Shown here one piece after another: positions 18,706 to 27,344 of a DNA stretch of 64,000 nt. Position 1 is the stretch's first letter. Each line of letters opens with the position of its first letter. The translations under genes and the position numbers were made by a program. Under the pieces are notes generated by a model. That model searched no databases. It had not been told where the DNA came from and saw only the letters and a program-made list of their open reading frames with translations. The DNA comes from Dyella_B sp035690825 (GTDB lineage Bacteria > Pseudomonadota > Gammaproteobacteria > Xanthomonadales > Rhodanobacteraceae). The stretch is from NCBI RefSeq assembly GCF_051954575.1, contig NZ_JBQCHP010000048.1:1-64000 (forward strand). The letters run 5' to 3'.

Positions 18706-19845
18706 ATGCGCCGAATCTTTCTATCGGCGATCCTGCTGGTCGTCACGGCAGGGTCGCTTCATGCTGCAGGTCCCAGCGACGTCGCCGGAGGCGACCGCGC
18801 CTTCTGGCCTTCTCCCATCAACTCCACCGCGTCGTTCGACCTGGCATCGCGCGCCGAACTGCTGGCGTTCGGCAAGGCCTTGGCCGATAGCGAGCGGATC
18901 GATGACCAGGCTCTTCAGCAGCAACTGCAGATCAAGTCGTTCGATCACGCCTCGGTCGAACGCATCCGCGCCACCTACTGGCAACGGCTTACGGCGAACT
19001 ACATGCTTGCCGCCGCGCATTGTGACAATCGGCAGCCCTTCTGCGCACCGGTGCATGACCAGGCCGATTTCAAGCGCGCCGCCGCGGCCTTCGTCGCCGC
19101 ACCCGCGCCGGAATATCGCGCGTGGTTCGATCAGGCCAGTACGTTCCAGCATGTGTATTTGAACGAACTGCTGCGGCTTGCTGCGTTGTTCCCGCGAGTC
19201 AACAGCGAGGTAATGAGTTTTTCTTCGCAAGAGATCGACGGCCATGCACTGGGCGACCGCGAATTTTTGCTGAGCTTCGACGATGGTCCCACGCATGCAG
19301 GCGGTTCAACCGATGCGATGCTGCAGATCCTCCGTTCCTTGCATACGAACGCCACGTTTTTCACACTCGGCGAACCGCTGCAAGCCCGCCTGAAACAGAG
19401 TTCGCCAGCCAGCGTGGCAGCCTTGTACCAAGGCATGTGCGTTGGTGCGCATGGCTGGGAGCATCGCTCGCATAGCGCATGGCCGCAGTGGCAGGATTCG
19501 GTAATGCGCAGCATGGCCTTGGTTCACGACAATCTGCCGGACAGCTACGTGCCGTTGTTCCGCCCGCCATTCGGCCAACGCCGTCCCGACAGCGGCGATT
19601 TCTTTGCGCAGCATGGCTGGCACGTCGCACTGTGGAACATCGATTCGCAGGACTGGAACGCCAAGGTCGGCGCCGAGCAAGTCAAGCAGCGGGTGCTCAC
19701 GCTGATGCTGCTATGGCGTCACGGCATCATCCTGTTCCATGACATTCACACCAAGGCCCAGGTATCCGTGCCGTGGCTGCATGATCAGGTGCGTGATGCG
19801 GGCGTGCAGTGGCTGGATTGCCACCGGTTTTCCGCCGGCACGTGA
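18706..19845 (+). CDS. Exported polysaccharide deacetylase with unique N-terminal domain
   Basis: A 379-residue CE4 protein with a signal peptide (IFLSAILLVVTAGSLHA). All NodB motifs are in the C-terminal half: LSFDDGPT near residue 189, HGWEHRSH near 249, RPPFGQRRP near 286, WNIDSQDW near 306 and LFHDIH near 345, so an active metal-dependent deacetylase is expected in the periplasm. Residues 25-180 form an alpha-helical domain I do not recognise. Candidate substrates are peptidoglycan or an exported polysaccharide. It starts about 20 bases after the preceding terminator and so needs its own promoter or read-through. Confidence 0.86.
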   Translation: MRRIFLSAILLVVTAGSLHAAGPSDVAGGDRAFWPSPINSTASFDLASRAELLAFGKALADSERIDDQALQQQLQIKSFDHASVERIRATYWQRLTANYMLAAAHCDNRQPFCAPVHDQADFKRAAAAFVAAPAPEYRAWFDQASTFQHVYLNELLRLAALFPRVNSEVMSFSSQEIDGHALGDREFLLSFDDGPTHAGGSTDAMLQILRSLHTNATFFTLGEPLQARLKQSSPASVAALYQGMCVGAHGWEHRSHSAWPQWQDSVMRSMALVHDNLPDSYVPLFRPPFGQRRPDSGDFFAQHGWHVALWNIDSQDWNAKVGAEQVKQRVLTLMLLWRHGIILFHDIHTKAQVSVPWLHDQVRDAGVQWLDCHRFSAGT

Positions 19846-19860
19846 TCTGGAAACGAGAAG

Positions 19861-19891
19861 GTGGTGGCACGCCCGCAGGCTACGCCACCAC
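19861..19891. other. Inverted repeat at convergent gene ends
   Basis: GTGGTGGC and GCCACCAC, separated by 15 bases, span the stop region of the glycosyltransferase that follows. No T-run; a weak terminator candidate only. Confidence 0.35.
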
Positions 19892-21004
19892 TTCCTCATA
19901 CAACGCCAGCGACGCATGCTGCATGTCGACCAGCCGATAGCGCTGCAAGGGCGAGATGGGCGGCGCCACGCGCAGCAGTTCGGCGGCGCGTTCGATCAGG
20001 CGCTCGCGGTCGCCGGGCGGTACGCGTCCGGCGGGGTAGAGTTCGGCCAGCAGTTCGCCCACACCGCCGTGGGCATAGCCGAGTACCGGGCGGCACAGCG
20101 CCAGGGCTTCGACCACGGTGCGGCCGAACGCTTCGGGCTTGTTCGACAGCTGCAATATCAGCGCGGACATGGCGTAAATGTCGCGCACGTCTTCGCGCGG
20201 CGCAGTCATCACTACCTGGTTGGTTACGCCGCGGCCCTTGATCAGGTCCTTCAGTTCTTGCACGTAGGCTTCGCGACCCGGCTCGATCACGCCGAGCAGC
20301 AACAGGCGCGTGTCGATGCCGCGCTGCTTGAGTTCGGCCACCAGCTCGATGGCGTCGTGATGGCCTTTCAGGCGTGTGCCGCGGCCGGGCAAGGTGAGCA
20401 GCGGCGCGCCGGCGAGGTTGGGGAATTCGTTGAAGAACGCTCTCTGCCAGCTCTCGTCCGGACGATGACCGTAGGGGAATTTATCCGGATCGATGCCGCG
20501 CGGCACGATGCGGATGCGGGTGGTATCCACCTTGTCGTAATGGCTGATGAGGTAATCGCGCACGGTCTGCGATACCACTACGATGCGCTCACCGCGCAAC
20601 ATGATGGCGCTGTAGCGGCCCGGCGAATTGAGCCCGTGCACGGTGGTAATGAAGTGGGGGCGGGGCGACATGCCCTTGAGCGCCCACCAGCCCATCCAGG
20701 CGGGCAGCCGCGAGCGGACATGGACTACGTCCGGCTTGAGCTCGCGCAGGATGCGTCGCAAGCGCCCCAGCCGGCCCAGGGTGAGCAGCGACTTGCGGCC
20801 GATGTCAAGGGTGATGTGTTCGCTGCCCTCGGTCTGCAGCTGCTTGACCAGGCGGCCGCCAGCTGAGATCACGATCGAGCGATGTCCGGCCTGCACCAAT
20901 GCCTGCCCCACTTCCAGCACCGAGCGCTCCGCGCCGCCCGAGTGCAGCGCGGGGATGAGCTGCACAACGGTCAGCGTTCTGGCCGGTGTGGCGGCGACGG
21001 ACAT
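19880..21004 (-). CDS. Glycosyltransferase family 4
   Basis: About 374 residues, GT-B fold. VVQLIPALHSGGAERSVLEV at the N-terminus and KPEAFGRTVVEALALCRPV at the donor site (E-x7-E) are typical of GT4 enzymes of LPS core or exopolysaccharide synthesis. The start at 21004 has GAGG upstream; an ATG at 21028 is possible but has no ribosome site. It is a single gene on the minus strand, with the small zinc-finger gene upstream in the same direction (87-base gap). Confidence 0.89.
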   Translation of the reverse strand: MSVAATPARTLTVVQLIPALHSGGAERSVLEVGQALVQAGHRSIVISAGGRLVKQLQTEGSEHITLDIGRKSLLTLGRLGRLRRILRELKPDVVHVRSRLPAWMGWWALKGMSPRPHFITTVHGLNSPGRYSAIMLRGERIVVVSQTVRDYLISHYDKVDTTRIRIVPRGIDPDKFPYGHRPDESWQRAFFNEFPNLAGAPLLTLPGRGTRLKGHHDAIELVAELKQRGIDTRLLLLGVIEPGREAYVQELKDLIKGRGVTNQVVMTAPREDVRDIYAMSALILQLSNKPEAFGRTVVEALALCRPVLGYAHGGVGELLAELYPAGRVPPGDRERLIERAAELLRVAPPISPLQRYRLVDMQHASLALYEEVVA

Positions 21005-21091
21005 GATTGCCTCATTGGCGACTTTCATCCATAAAACCCAAGCACCAATCGTGCCGTATGGCGCCGTTTATGCACCAGGTCGACGTTGTAT

Positions 21092-21298
21092 TCAGTCGCG
21101 CAGGACGTAATGCGCGCCGCAGTAAGGACATACGGATTCACCGCCGTCCTCCACGATGGGCAGATAGACCTTCGGATGGGAATTCCACAGCGCCATGCCG
21201 GGCATGGGGCACGACAGCGGCAGGTCCGAACGCGTCACTTCATAACGATTTTCGGCATTCGCCAGGATGGGCGTGACGGCGGCAGAGGAACCCGACAT
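21092..21298 (-). CDS. Small zinc-finger domain protein (CHCC type)
   Basis: A 68-residue protein. The C-terminus CPYCGAHYVLRD and the earlier Cys and His (LSCPMPGMALWNSHPKVYLP) give a C-H-C-C metal site like that of the NDUFS6/zf-CHCC family. In xanthomonads this protein commonly neighbours ilvE; that link is not seen here. Function unknown; its smallness and strong conservation suggest a structural zinc protein or assembly factor. Confidence 0.82.
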   Translation of the reverse strand: MSGSSAAVTPILANAENRYEVTRSDLPLSCPMPGMALWNSHPKVYLPIVEDGGESVCPYCGAHYVLRD

Positions 21299-21409
21299 GG
21301 GATGGTGCTCCGGGGTAAGACGTTGGGACCGGCAATGTTAGCAGGCCCAAGTTGGCGTGATACAGCACCCGGAATGCGGCCTGGCCCGCGCGTGGCGAGC
21401 CGGGCGTGA

Positions 21410-21475
21410 GCACTTGCCGAAGGAACCCGGCAAGTGCCCACCTTGTCCGTCCCCTCTCCCGCGAGCAGGAGAGGG
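21410..21475 (-). terminator. Double hairpin downstream of the yceI-like gene
   Basis: Two perfect hairpins lie side by side: CCCTCTCC/GGAGAGGG (21452-21475) and GCACTTGCCG/CGGCAAGTGC (21410-21437). They follow the YceI gene on the minus strand. Neither has a T-run. The first belongs to the pyrimidine-rich hairpin class seen elsewhere in the window. Confidence 0.5.
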
Positions 21476-21496
21476 AGCAGAGGAAAACGACGGCGC

Positions 21497-22084
21497 TTAC
21501 TGCCCCGCCTTCGGCACCGAACCTTCGGTGGTGATGTCGATCTGGATTTCGTCGCTGACCTTCGGCACGTACGCACCCAGGCCGAAATCCGAACGCTTGA
21601 TCGTGGTCGTGGCGTTGAAGCCGATCGCCTGCTGGCCGGTCATCGGATGCTTGCCTTCGTTGTTGAGCGTGGCGTTGAGCACCACCGGCTTGGTTACGCC
21701 GTGCACGGTGAGGTCGCCGCTCACCTTGTAATGCTTGCCGCCCAGCGGCTGCACGCTGGTGCTCTTGAAAGTGATGGTGGGAAATTTCTCGGCATCGAAG
21801 AAATCCGGCTCCTTCAGATGCTTGTCCAGCGCCGGCACGTGGGTGTCCAGATCGCTCAGCGGCAAGGTCACGTCCACCGAGGACTTGGCCGGGTTCTGGT
21901 CGTCGAACACCAGCGTGCCGTCACCCAGGCCGATGTTGGCGGTGGGATGGGAGAAGCCGAAGTGGCTCCAGCTGAACAGCACCATGGTGTGGCCCGGATC
22001 GAGCTTGTAGGTGACCGGGGTGGCCTGGGCCGAGAACGCTGCGCCGAGCAGACCGGCCAGCAACATGTAGCGAAGGGTACGCAT
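21497..22084 (-). CDS. YceI-family periplasmic protein
   Basis: A 195-residue protein with a signal peptide ending in AFSAQA and a single YceI/TT1927 lipocalin-like beta-barrel: TYKLDPGHTMVLFSWSHFGF at the front and DLTVHGVTKPVVL near residue 125 are the family blocks. The family binds polyisoprenoid or amphiphilic lipids and is often induced by base or osmotic stress. The start at 22084 has AGGAG upstream. The gene upstream on the same strand is a nitroreductase (107-base gap), so a shared transcript is possible. Confidence 0.9.
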   Translation of the reverse strand: MRTLRYMLLAGLLGAAFSAQATPVTYKLDPGHTMVLFSWSHFGFSHPTANIGLGDGTLVFDDQNPAKSSVDVTLPLSDLDTHVPALDKHLKEPDFFDAEKFPTITFKSTSVQPLGGKHYKVSGDLTVHGVTKPVVLNATLNNEGKHPMTGQQAIGFNATTTIKRSDFGLGAYVPKVSDEIQIDITTEGSVPKAGQ

Positions 22085-22191
22085 AAAAAAATCTCCTGCC
22101 TTCATCGGGTGGATGGAAAAATCGCCTTCGTGCCAAACGAGGGGACCGTCGCCCGGGCATAGCCCTGGACGGTCATCCCTGGAAAAACCGC

Positions 22192-22785
22192 TTATTCGAC
22201 GCGGCATGCTTCCTCGAACGCGAGCCGCGGGCTGCGCGGGAACAAGTCGCGGCTGCTGTCGCCGTAACCGATATTGATCAGGAAGTTCGATTTCACCGTG
22301 GTGCCGGCGAAGAACGCCTGATCCACGCCGGCGTTGTCGAAGCCAGACATCGGGCCGCAATCCAGAGCCAGCGCACGCGCCGCCATGATCACGTAGGCGC
22401 CTTGCAACGTCGCGTTGCGGAACGCCGTGGTATCGATCAGCGGCTGATTGCCGACGAACCAGCTGCGTGCATCGGCGTGTGGAAACAATTGCGGCAGCTT
22501 TTCGTAGAACGCATGATCGTTCGCCACGATCGCGGTCACCGGCGCTGCCATGGTCTTGGCGCGATTGCCTTCGGACAGGAACGGTTTCAACTTTTCCTTG
22601 GCCGCGGCGGACTTCACGAACACCAGGCGCATGGGCGAGGAATTGGCGCTGGTCGGACCGAACTTGGCCAGCTCGTAGAGAGCGTGCAACTGTTCGTCGG
22701 CCACTTCCTTGGGCAGGAAGGCGTTGTAGGTACGGGCGGTACGGAACAGCTGGTCCAGCGCGGCCTCGGCAAGCTTCTCGCTCAT
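22192..22785 (-). CDS. Nitroreductase family protein (RutE/HadB-like, malonic semialdehyde reductase type)
   Basis: A 197-residue FMN-dependent oxidoreductase. The N-terminal RTYNAF block, GPTSANSSPMRLVFV near residue 45 and the C-terminal FLINIGYGD match the RutE/HadB group, which reduces malonic semialdehyde in the uracil (Rut) pathway or haloalkane by-products. No other rut genes are nearby, so a general NADPH-linked reductase role is as likely. GAGGA precedes the start. Confidence 0.87.
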   Translation of the reverse strand: MSEKLAEAALDQLFRTARTYNAFLPKEVADEQLHALYELAKFGPTSANSSPMRLVFVKSAAAKEKLKPFLSEGNRAKTMAAPVTAIVANDHAFYEKLPQLFPHADARSWFVGNQPLIDTTAFRNATLQGAYVIMAARALALDCGPMSGFDNAGVDQAFFAGTTVKSNFLINIGYGDSSRDLFPRSPRLAFEEACRVE

Positions 22786-22903
22786 GGGTATCCTCTGGTG
22801 AACAATAAAGCGCAGAGTGTAAGCGCAAGCCGGACCGACCAGCGGCGAACGAGGCGAACATACTGTGCACGATCCGGCGACAATCGACCTGCGAGAACGC
22901 GGC

Positions 22904-23869
22904 ATGCATCACACGCCGCAGGGCGAATGCTGGGCCATCACTGACCGCGCCGCCGGCAATCAACGACAGGCGCTGGCGCTGGCCGACTGTCTGGGGCTGC
23001 CGGTGCGTCACCTGGTGCTGTCGCTGCGTGCGCCATGGTCGTGGCTGTCGCCACGCTTGCTTGCGGGCGGCCGGCTGGCCTTGCCGGCTGCGCAACGCAT
23101 TAACTTCGCGCCGCCATGGCCCACGGTCGCCATCGGTTGCGGGCGTAGCGCGGCCTTGCTCACGCGCATGTTGCGCAGCCTGACGGATGGGCATTGCCAT
23201 ACCGTGCAGATTCTCGACCCGCGCATCGATCCCGCGCATTGGGACACAGTCATCGCGCCAAGACATGACGGCCTGACCGGCATCAACGTACTGAACCCGC
23301 TGGGCTCATTGAATCCCATCGATGATGCATGGCTGGCCGATGGCCGCCAGGCAAGTCCTGCCCTGGGCGAGCTGCCAGGCCCCCGCACCGGCGTGTTGAT
23401 CGGCGGCCGACGCAGCGGCATCCGTATCGACGCCGATTACGCGCGTCGCCTAGCGCAACACCTGCTCGCACGCCGGCGCCGCGAAGGCGGCAGCCTGCTG
23501 GTGCTGACCTCGCGCCGCACGCCCAACGCCGTGGCCGAGGTGATGCGCCATATCATGCGCGGCGTTCCCGGCCTGATGTGGAGCGGGCCTGACGACGGCC
23601 CCAATCCCTATCCCGGCGTACTTGGCTGGGCCGATCGCCTGGTGGTGACGCCCGATTCGGTGAACATGCTCAGCGAAGCCTGCGCCGTTGGCTGCGCGGT
23701 GCATACGTTTGCGCCGGAGGCCTTGCCCCCGAAGCTTGCGCGGTTTCATGAAAGCTTGCGCGCGGCCGGGCTGTTGCATGGTGTGGATGACGATGTGCCG
23801 GTGCGGCAGGTGCCGTTGCGGGAGACGCAGGCGATTGCCGGAGCGTTGCGAGAACGCGCTTTGGGGTGA
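22904..23869 (+). CDS. Mitochondrial-fission ELM1-like protein (DUF1022)
   Basis: About 321 residues. It resembles the bacterial homologues of plant ELM1 (COG3660), which have a GT-B-like fold: the start CWAITDRAAGNQRQALALA, the middle GVLIGGRRSGIRIDADYA, and the end RLVVTPDSVNMLSEACAVG, like a nucleotide-sugar site. The bacterial role is unknown; genes of this type often lie near LPS or glycosyltransferase genes, as here. A GTG at 22865 preceded by GAGGCG is an alternative start adding 13 residues. It is divergent from the nitroreductase. Confidence 0.8.
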   Translation: MHHTPQGECWAITDRAAGNQRQALALADCLGLPVRHLVLSLRAPWSWLSPRLLAGGRLALPAAQRINFAPPWPTVAIGCGRSAALLTRMLRSLTDGHCHTVQILDPRIDPAHWDTVIAPRHDGLTGINVLNPLGSLNPIDDAWLADGRQASPALGELPGPRTGVLIGGRRSGIRIDADYARRLAQHLLARRRREGGSLLVLTSRRTPNAVAEVMRHIMRGVPGLMWSGPDDGPNPYPGVLGWADRLVVTPDSVNMLSEACAVGCAVHTFAPEALPPKLARFHESLRAAGLLHGVDDDVPVRQVPLRETQAIAGALRERALG

Positions 23870-23912
23870 GGGTACGATCAGCGCGCGGCAATAAAATCTT
23901 GCGCAAGAACCG

Positions 23913-23983
23913 TGGGTTGGGTTGCAAACCCCCAACGTCGCAGCGCATGCGTTGGCCATGTTGGGGTTTGCACCCCAACCTAC
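23913..23983. repeat. REP-like palindrome, copy 2 (supplies the glnE stop codon)
   Basis: Left arm from 23913 (GGGTTGGGTTGCAAACC...) and right arm to 23983 (TTGGGGTTTGCACCCCAACC, then TAC). The terminal CTA of the right arm is the TAG stop codon of glnE on the minus strand (23980-23982). A 10-base imperfect insertion (GTTGGCCATG) lengthens the loop. Confidence 0.85.
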
Positions 23984-26832
23984 CAATCGAACCCAAGCGC
24001 ACGCGTCACTACATTCACTTCGCCGCACAGCGCCTCCAGCTCCGCATCGCGCGCCGCAAGACGCGAACGCAAATCCAGCGTGCACAACAACGCGCGCCGC
24101 AACAGCTCCGCATGCGCGCGGGTAAAGCAATTCGCTTGCGCGGTATCGAGCAAACCCGCATCGCGGCAAAGTTCGATCAGGCCTGCGTTCGCTGTCGTCG
24201 ACAACAGACGCGGCGATTGCGACGCATGCGCCAGCACCAGGCCTTGCAGTGCGAACTCGATATCGAGCAAGCCACCCTGCCCTTGCTTCAAATCGATCAA
24301 TGTGTCGCTCGAACGATCGCGCTCCGCACGCCAGCGCTGCCGCATGCTGCTGACTTCCGCCAGCACCGCGGTGCGATCGCGCGGCACGGCAAGCGTGCGG
24401 CGTCGCACGTCGGCCAGTTCCGCGTTCAACGCGGCATCGCCGGCGACTGGACGCGCACGCAACAAGGCCTGGTGTTCCCAGGTCCAGGCGCGGCTTTCCT
24501 GATAGGCGACAAACGCTTCCAGGCTACCGACCAGCAAGCCCTTCGAACCATCAGGCCGCAGGCGCGTGTCCACTTCGTACAGTCGCCCGGCGCGGGTGAG
24601 CACGGTAAGCCAGTTCATCACGCGCTGGGTCAGGCGTTGATACCAGCGCGAACCTTCCAGCGGACGCGCGCCATCGCTGATGGCTTGCGCACGCTGGCCA
24701 TCGAACACGAACACCAGGTCGAGATCGGAGGCGAAACCCAGTTCCTCGCCACCCAGGCTGCCGTAGCCGAGGATGGAAAAACCCGAACCCTCGCCCGGCA
24801 AGCGTCCATGCGCGGCGATCACCTCGCGCTCCGCCAGCGCGGCAATCGCGTTGACCGCCGACTCGGCCAGCGCAGCCAGCCGGCGCGCGGTCGCCACCGC
24901 ATCGGCGCGTCCATCGTTGAAGGCCAACCCTAAGCGAAAAGCGATGCTCGACTTGAATTCGTTGATGCGCTCCAGCTCCGCTTCCGCCTCGCGTTCGTCC
25001 AGCGTGGTGAGCACGCGGGCGATTTCCGCGCTGATATCCGCGCGCTTCAGTGGAAGCTGGTCGATGCGCGGATCGAGCACGTCGTCGAGCAGCAAGGGTT
25101 GCGCGATCACGCGCTCGGCCAGGAATGCGCTGTCGGCAAATAATTGCGCCAGGCGTTTGCGCGCCGAGGGTTGTTCTTCCAGCAGCGCAAGATAGGAAGG
25201 ACGGCGCGCCACCGTCTGCACCAGGCGGCACAAGCGCAGCAGCGATGGCACCGGCGCGGAGGTGTCGCGAGCCGCCGCCAGCAATTGCGGCATCAGATGG
25301 TCGAGCAGCTCGCGTGCACGCGCCGGCATGGCGCGCAATTGCGACGCCTGCGGCAGTTTCAGCAGAGCGTCCGCCGCTTCCGCACCAGGCTTGAAACCGG
25401 ACGCTTCAAGCACGCCTGCGTCGAGCGATTCATCGCACGCGCGCTGCCACAGGATGGCGTCCGCCGCGGGCACGCTCGCCTTGGCGCCGCCTTCGGGCAT
25501 AAGCATGGCGGCAAATTCGTTGGCGACGATATCGCGGTGTTTGGCCAGTTCCTCGGCCAACGGTTCCCATGCCGGATAATCAAGCGCCAGCGCCAGTCGT
25601 TCGCGCGCGAGATCATCTTCCGGCAGATCGTGGGTTTGCGCGTCGCGCAGCATCTGCACGCGGTTTTCCAGCCGCCGCAGGAATATGTAGGCTTGGCGCA
25701 ACGCACGCGCACGCGAAGCGGGAATATGCCCGCGCGCCTCGCAGGCGGTAAGCGCCGGTAGCAGGCCACGCACGCGCAGGCTCGGTTCGCGGCCGCCGCG
25801 GATCAGCTGCACCAATTGCACGATGAATTCGATTTCGCGAATGCCGCCCGGCCCAAGCTTGAGGTTGTCGGCCAGATCCTTGCGCGCCACTTCCGCATTG
25901 ATCAGCGCCTTCATTTCGCGCAAACCGGCAAACGCGGTGTAATCGAGATACTTGCGATACACGAACGGCCGCAGCATTTCCTGCAATTGCTTGCCGGCGT
26001 TGCGATCGCCCGCGACGGTGCGCGCCTTGATCCACGCATACCTTTCCCAGTCGCGTCCTTCGCGCTGGTAGTACTGCTCCATCGCGGCGAACGGCAGCGC
26101 CAGTCGCCCGGCATTGCCGAACGGCCGCAGGCGCAGATCCACGCGCGCACAGATGCCGTCGGTGGTCGGCTCGTGCAGCAGGCGTACCAACTGGCGGCCC
26201 ATGCGTACGAAGTATTCGCTGTTGTCCAGCACGCGCGCGCCGTCGCTCTCGCCAGCTTGCGGATAGGCCAGCACCAGGTCGATGTCGGAAGAGAAATTCA
26301 ACTCACTGCCGCCAAGCTTGCCGAAGCCGACCACGATCAGCCGCTGCAGCACACCGTCCGCATCCCGCGCATGGCCGTAGCGCACGGCAAGGCTGCGCTC
26401 GGACCACTCCAGCGCAGCACCCAGCAGGGCTTCGTAGAGCACGCTGGTGGCGGAAAGCGTTTCGGGCAGATCGTCCAGCCCGTTGACGTCCCGAAACACC
26501 AGCCGCAGCGCCTCGGCATGCCGGAAGCGTCGCAACGCGGCCATGCAGGCCGCTTCGTCGGGATCGAGCTTCAGGGCCTCGATGCGCGCAGAGGCATCGG
26601 CGCTGGCGCGCAGGCGTTCCAGCCCCTGCGGCGCCAGCAATTGCGGCTGGCTGCGCCAGGTCTCGAAGGCGAAATCGCTGGCCAGCAGGGTGCGGCGAAT
26701 GCGCTCGGCCACGCCGGCGTCGTCGTGCAGCGGCACGCCCGCGGCGCGGCAGCACGCCACCAGTTGCGCGTAGCGATCGTCGATAAGCGCCCGCAACACA
26801 GGCGATTCAGTAGGAGGTGAGATGACAGCCAT
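23980..26832 (-). CDS. glnE: Glutamine synthetase adenylyltransferase / adenylyl-removing enzyme
   Basis: About 950 residues, the usual GlnE length. It adds AMP to and removes it from glutamine synthetase in response to nitrogen status signalled by PII. Two nucleotidyltransferase domains are visible: the first (deadenylylating) with GSELNFSSDIDLV near residue 177, the second (adenylylating) with GGEELGFASDLDLVFV near 700, each followed by a helical GlnD_UR_UTase region. The start at 26832 (MAVISPPTES) is set by homology-like spacing; longer starts add residues with no family match. The gene ends ...FDW-TAG with the TAG provided by a REP-like repeat. Confidence 0.95.
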   Translation of the reverse strand: MAVISPPTESPVLRALIDDRYAQLVACCRAAGVPLHDDAGVAERIRRTLLASDFAFETWRSQPQLLAPQGLERLRASADASARIEALKLDPDEAACMAALRRFRHAEALRLVFRDVNGLDDLPETLSATSVLYEALLGAALEWSERSLAVRYGHARDADGVLQRLIVVGFGKLGGSELNFSSDIDLVLAYPQAGESDGARVLDNSEYFVRMGRQLVRLLHEPTTDGICARVDLRLRPFGNAGRLALPFAAMEQYYQREGRDWERYAWIKARTVAGDRNAGKQLQEMLRPFVYRKYLDYTAFAGLREMKALINAEVARKDLADNLKLGPGGIREIEFIVQLVQLIRGGREPSLRVRGLLPALTACEARGHIPASRARALRQAYIFLRRLENRVQMLRDAQTHDLPEDDLARERLALALDYPAWEPLAEELAKHRDIVANEFAAMLMPEGGAKASVPAADAILWQRACDESLDAGVLEASGFKPGAEAADALLKLPQASQLRAMPARARELLDHLMPQLLAAARDTSAPVPSLLRLCRLVQTVARRPSYLALLEEQPSARKRLAQLFADSAFLAERVIAQPLLLDDVLDPRIDQLPLKRADISAEIARVLTTLDEREAEAELERINEFKSSIAFRLGLAFNDGRADAVATARRLAALAESAVNAIAALAEREVIAAHGRLPGEGSGFSILGYGSLGGEELGFASDLDLVFVFDGQRAQAISDGARPLEGSRWYQRLTQRVMNWLTVLTRAGRLYEVDTRLRPDGSKGLLVGSLEAFVAYQESRAWTWEHQALLRARPVAGDAALNAELADVRRRTLAVPRDRTAVLAEVSSMRQRWRAERDRSSDTLIDLKQGQGGLLDIEFALQGLVLAHASQSPRLLSTTANAGLIELCRDAGLLDTAQANCFTRAHAELLRRALLCTLDLRSRLAARDAELEALCGEVNVVTRALGFDW

Positions 26833-26975
26833 GCAGCCATTATGGGCCCTGCATCGCATGCGATAGAACTGCTTTTCGCGTTCAGGGCTTGCATGCTTCA
26901 CCGCGATCCTCCGACAGCGTCCTGCCGGATGCGTGCTGCAGCCTTATCGGCATGCGGCAGCACGGAGATCGACGC

Positions 26976-27257
26976 ATGGATACCACGCACGATACGACAT
27001 CGGCAGGCCACGCCCTTCGCTATGACACGCAAGGCGAGGCGGTACGGGAACTGCAGCGACAGTTGCGCAAACTCGATTACTGCGACATGGACGGCCCCGT
27101 CACCGCCGACGGCCGCTTCGGCGATCGCACCCGACGTGCGGTGGAAGCGTTCCAGTACGACTACGGACTTACTGTGGATGGCGTCGCCGGTCCGAAGACG
27201 TGGCGGGCATTGCGGCATGCGCTGCGGCGGCGGTCGTGGCAGAGGGTGCGATCGTAG
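26976..27257 (+). CDS. Minimal peptidoglycan-binding domain protein
   Basis: A 93-residue protein made almost only of one PG_binding_1 domain: AVRELQRQLRKLDYCDMDGP, then DGRFGDRTRRAVEAFQYDYG and DGVAGPKTWRALR. No signal peptide and no catalytic domain, so it may be a cytosolic remnant, an accessory, or an effector/phage-type fragment. GGAG precedes the start. It is divergent from glnE, and its stop codon TAG is the edge of a REP-like repeat, so its C-terminus may have been changed by that insertion. Confidence 0.72.
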   Translation: MDTTHDTTSAGHALRYDTQGEAVRELQRQLRKLDYCDMDGPVTADGRFGDRTRRAVEAFQYDYGLTVDGVAGPKTWRALRHALRRRSWQRVRS

Positions 27258-27330
27258 GTTGGGTTAGCGCAGCGTAACCCAACGATATCGCGTCGAAGAC
27301 GTTGGGTTACGCTGCGCTAACCCAACCTAC
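27254..27330. repeat. REP-like palindrome, copy 3 (perfect 31-bp arms)
   Basis: Arms 27254-27284 and 27300-27330 are exact reverse complements (GTAGGTTGGGTTAGCGCAGC...), with a 15-base loop. The inner sequence TTAGCGCAGCGTAA differs from the TGCAAA core of the other copies, so this is a sister subfamily with the same GTAGGTTGGG edge. Bases 27255-27257 (TAG) are the stop codon of the peptidoglycan-binding gene. Confidence 0.92.
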
Positions 27331-27344
27331 AATGGCCTACAGCC

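Noticed and set aside
21497..23266. 589-codon frame that includes the YceI protein
   Set aside because: Only the last 195 residues match YceI; the rest is an out-of-frame reading of the nitroreductase and antisense of the ELM1-like gene.
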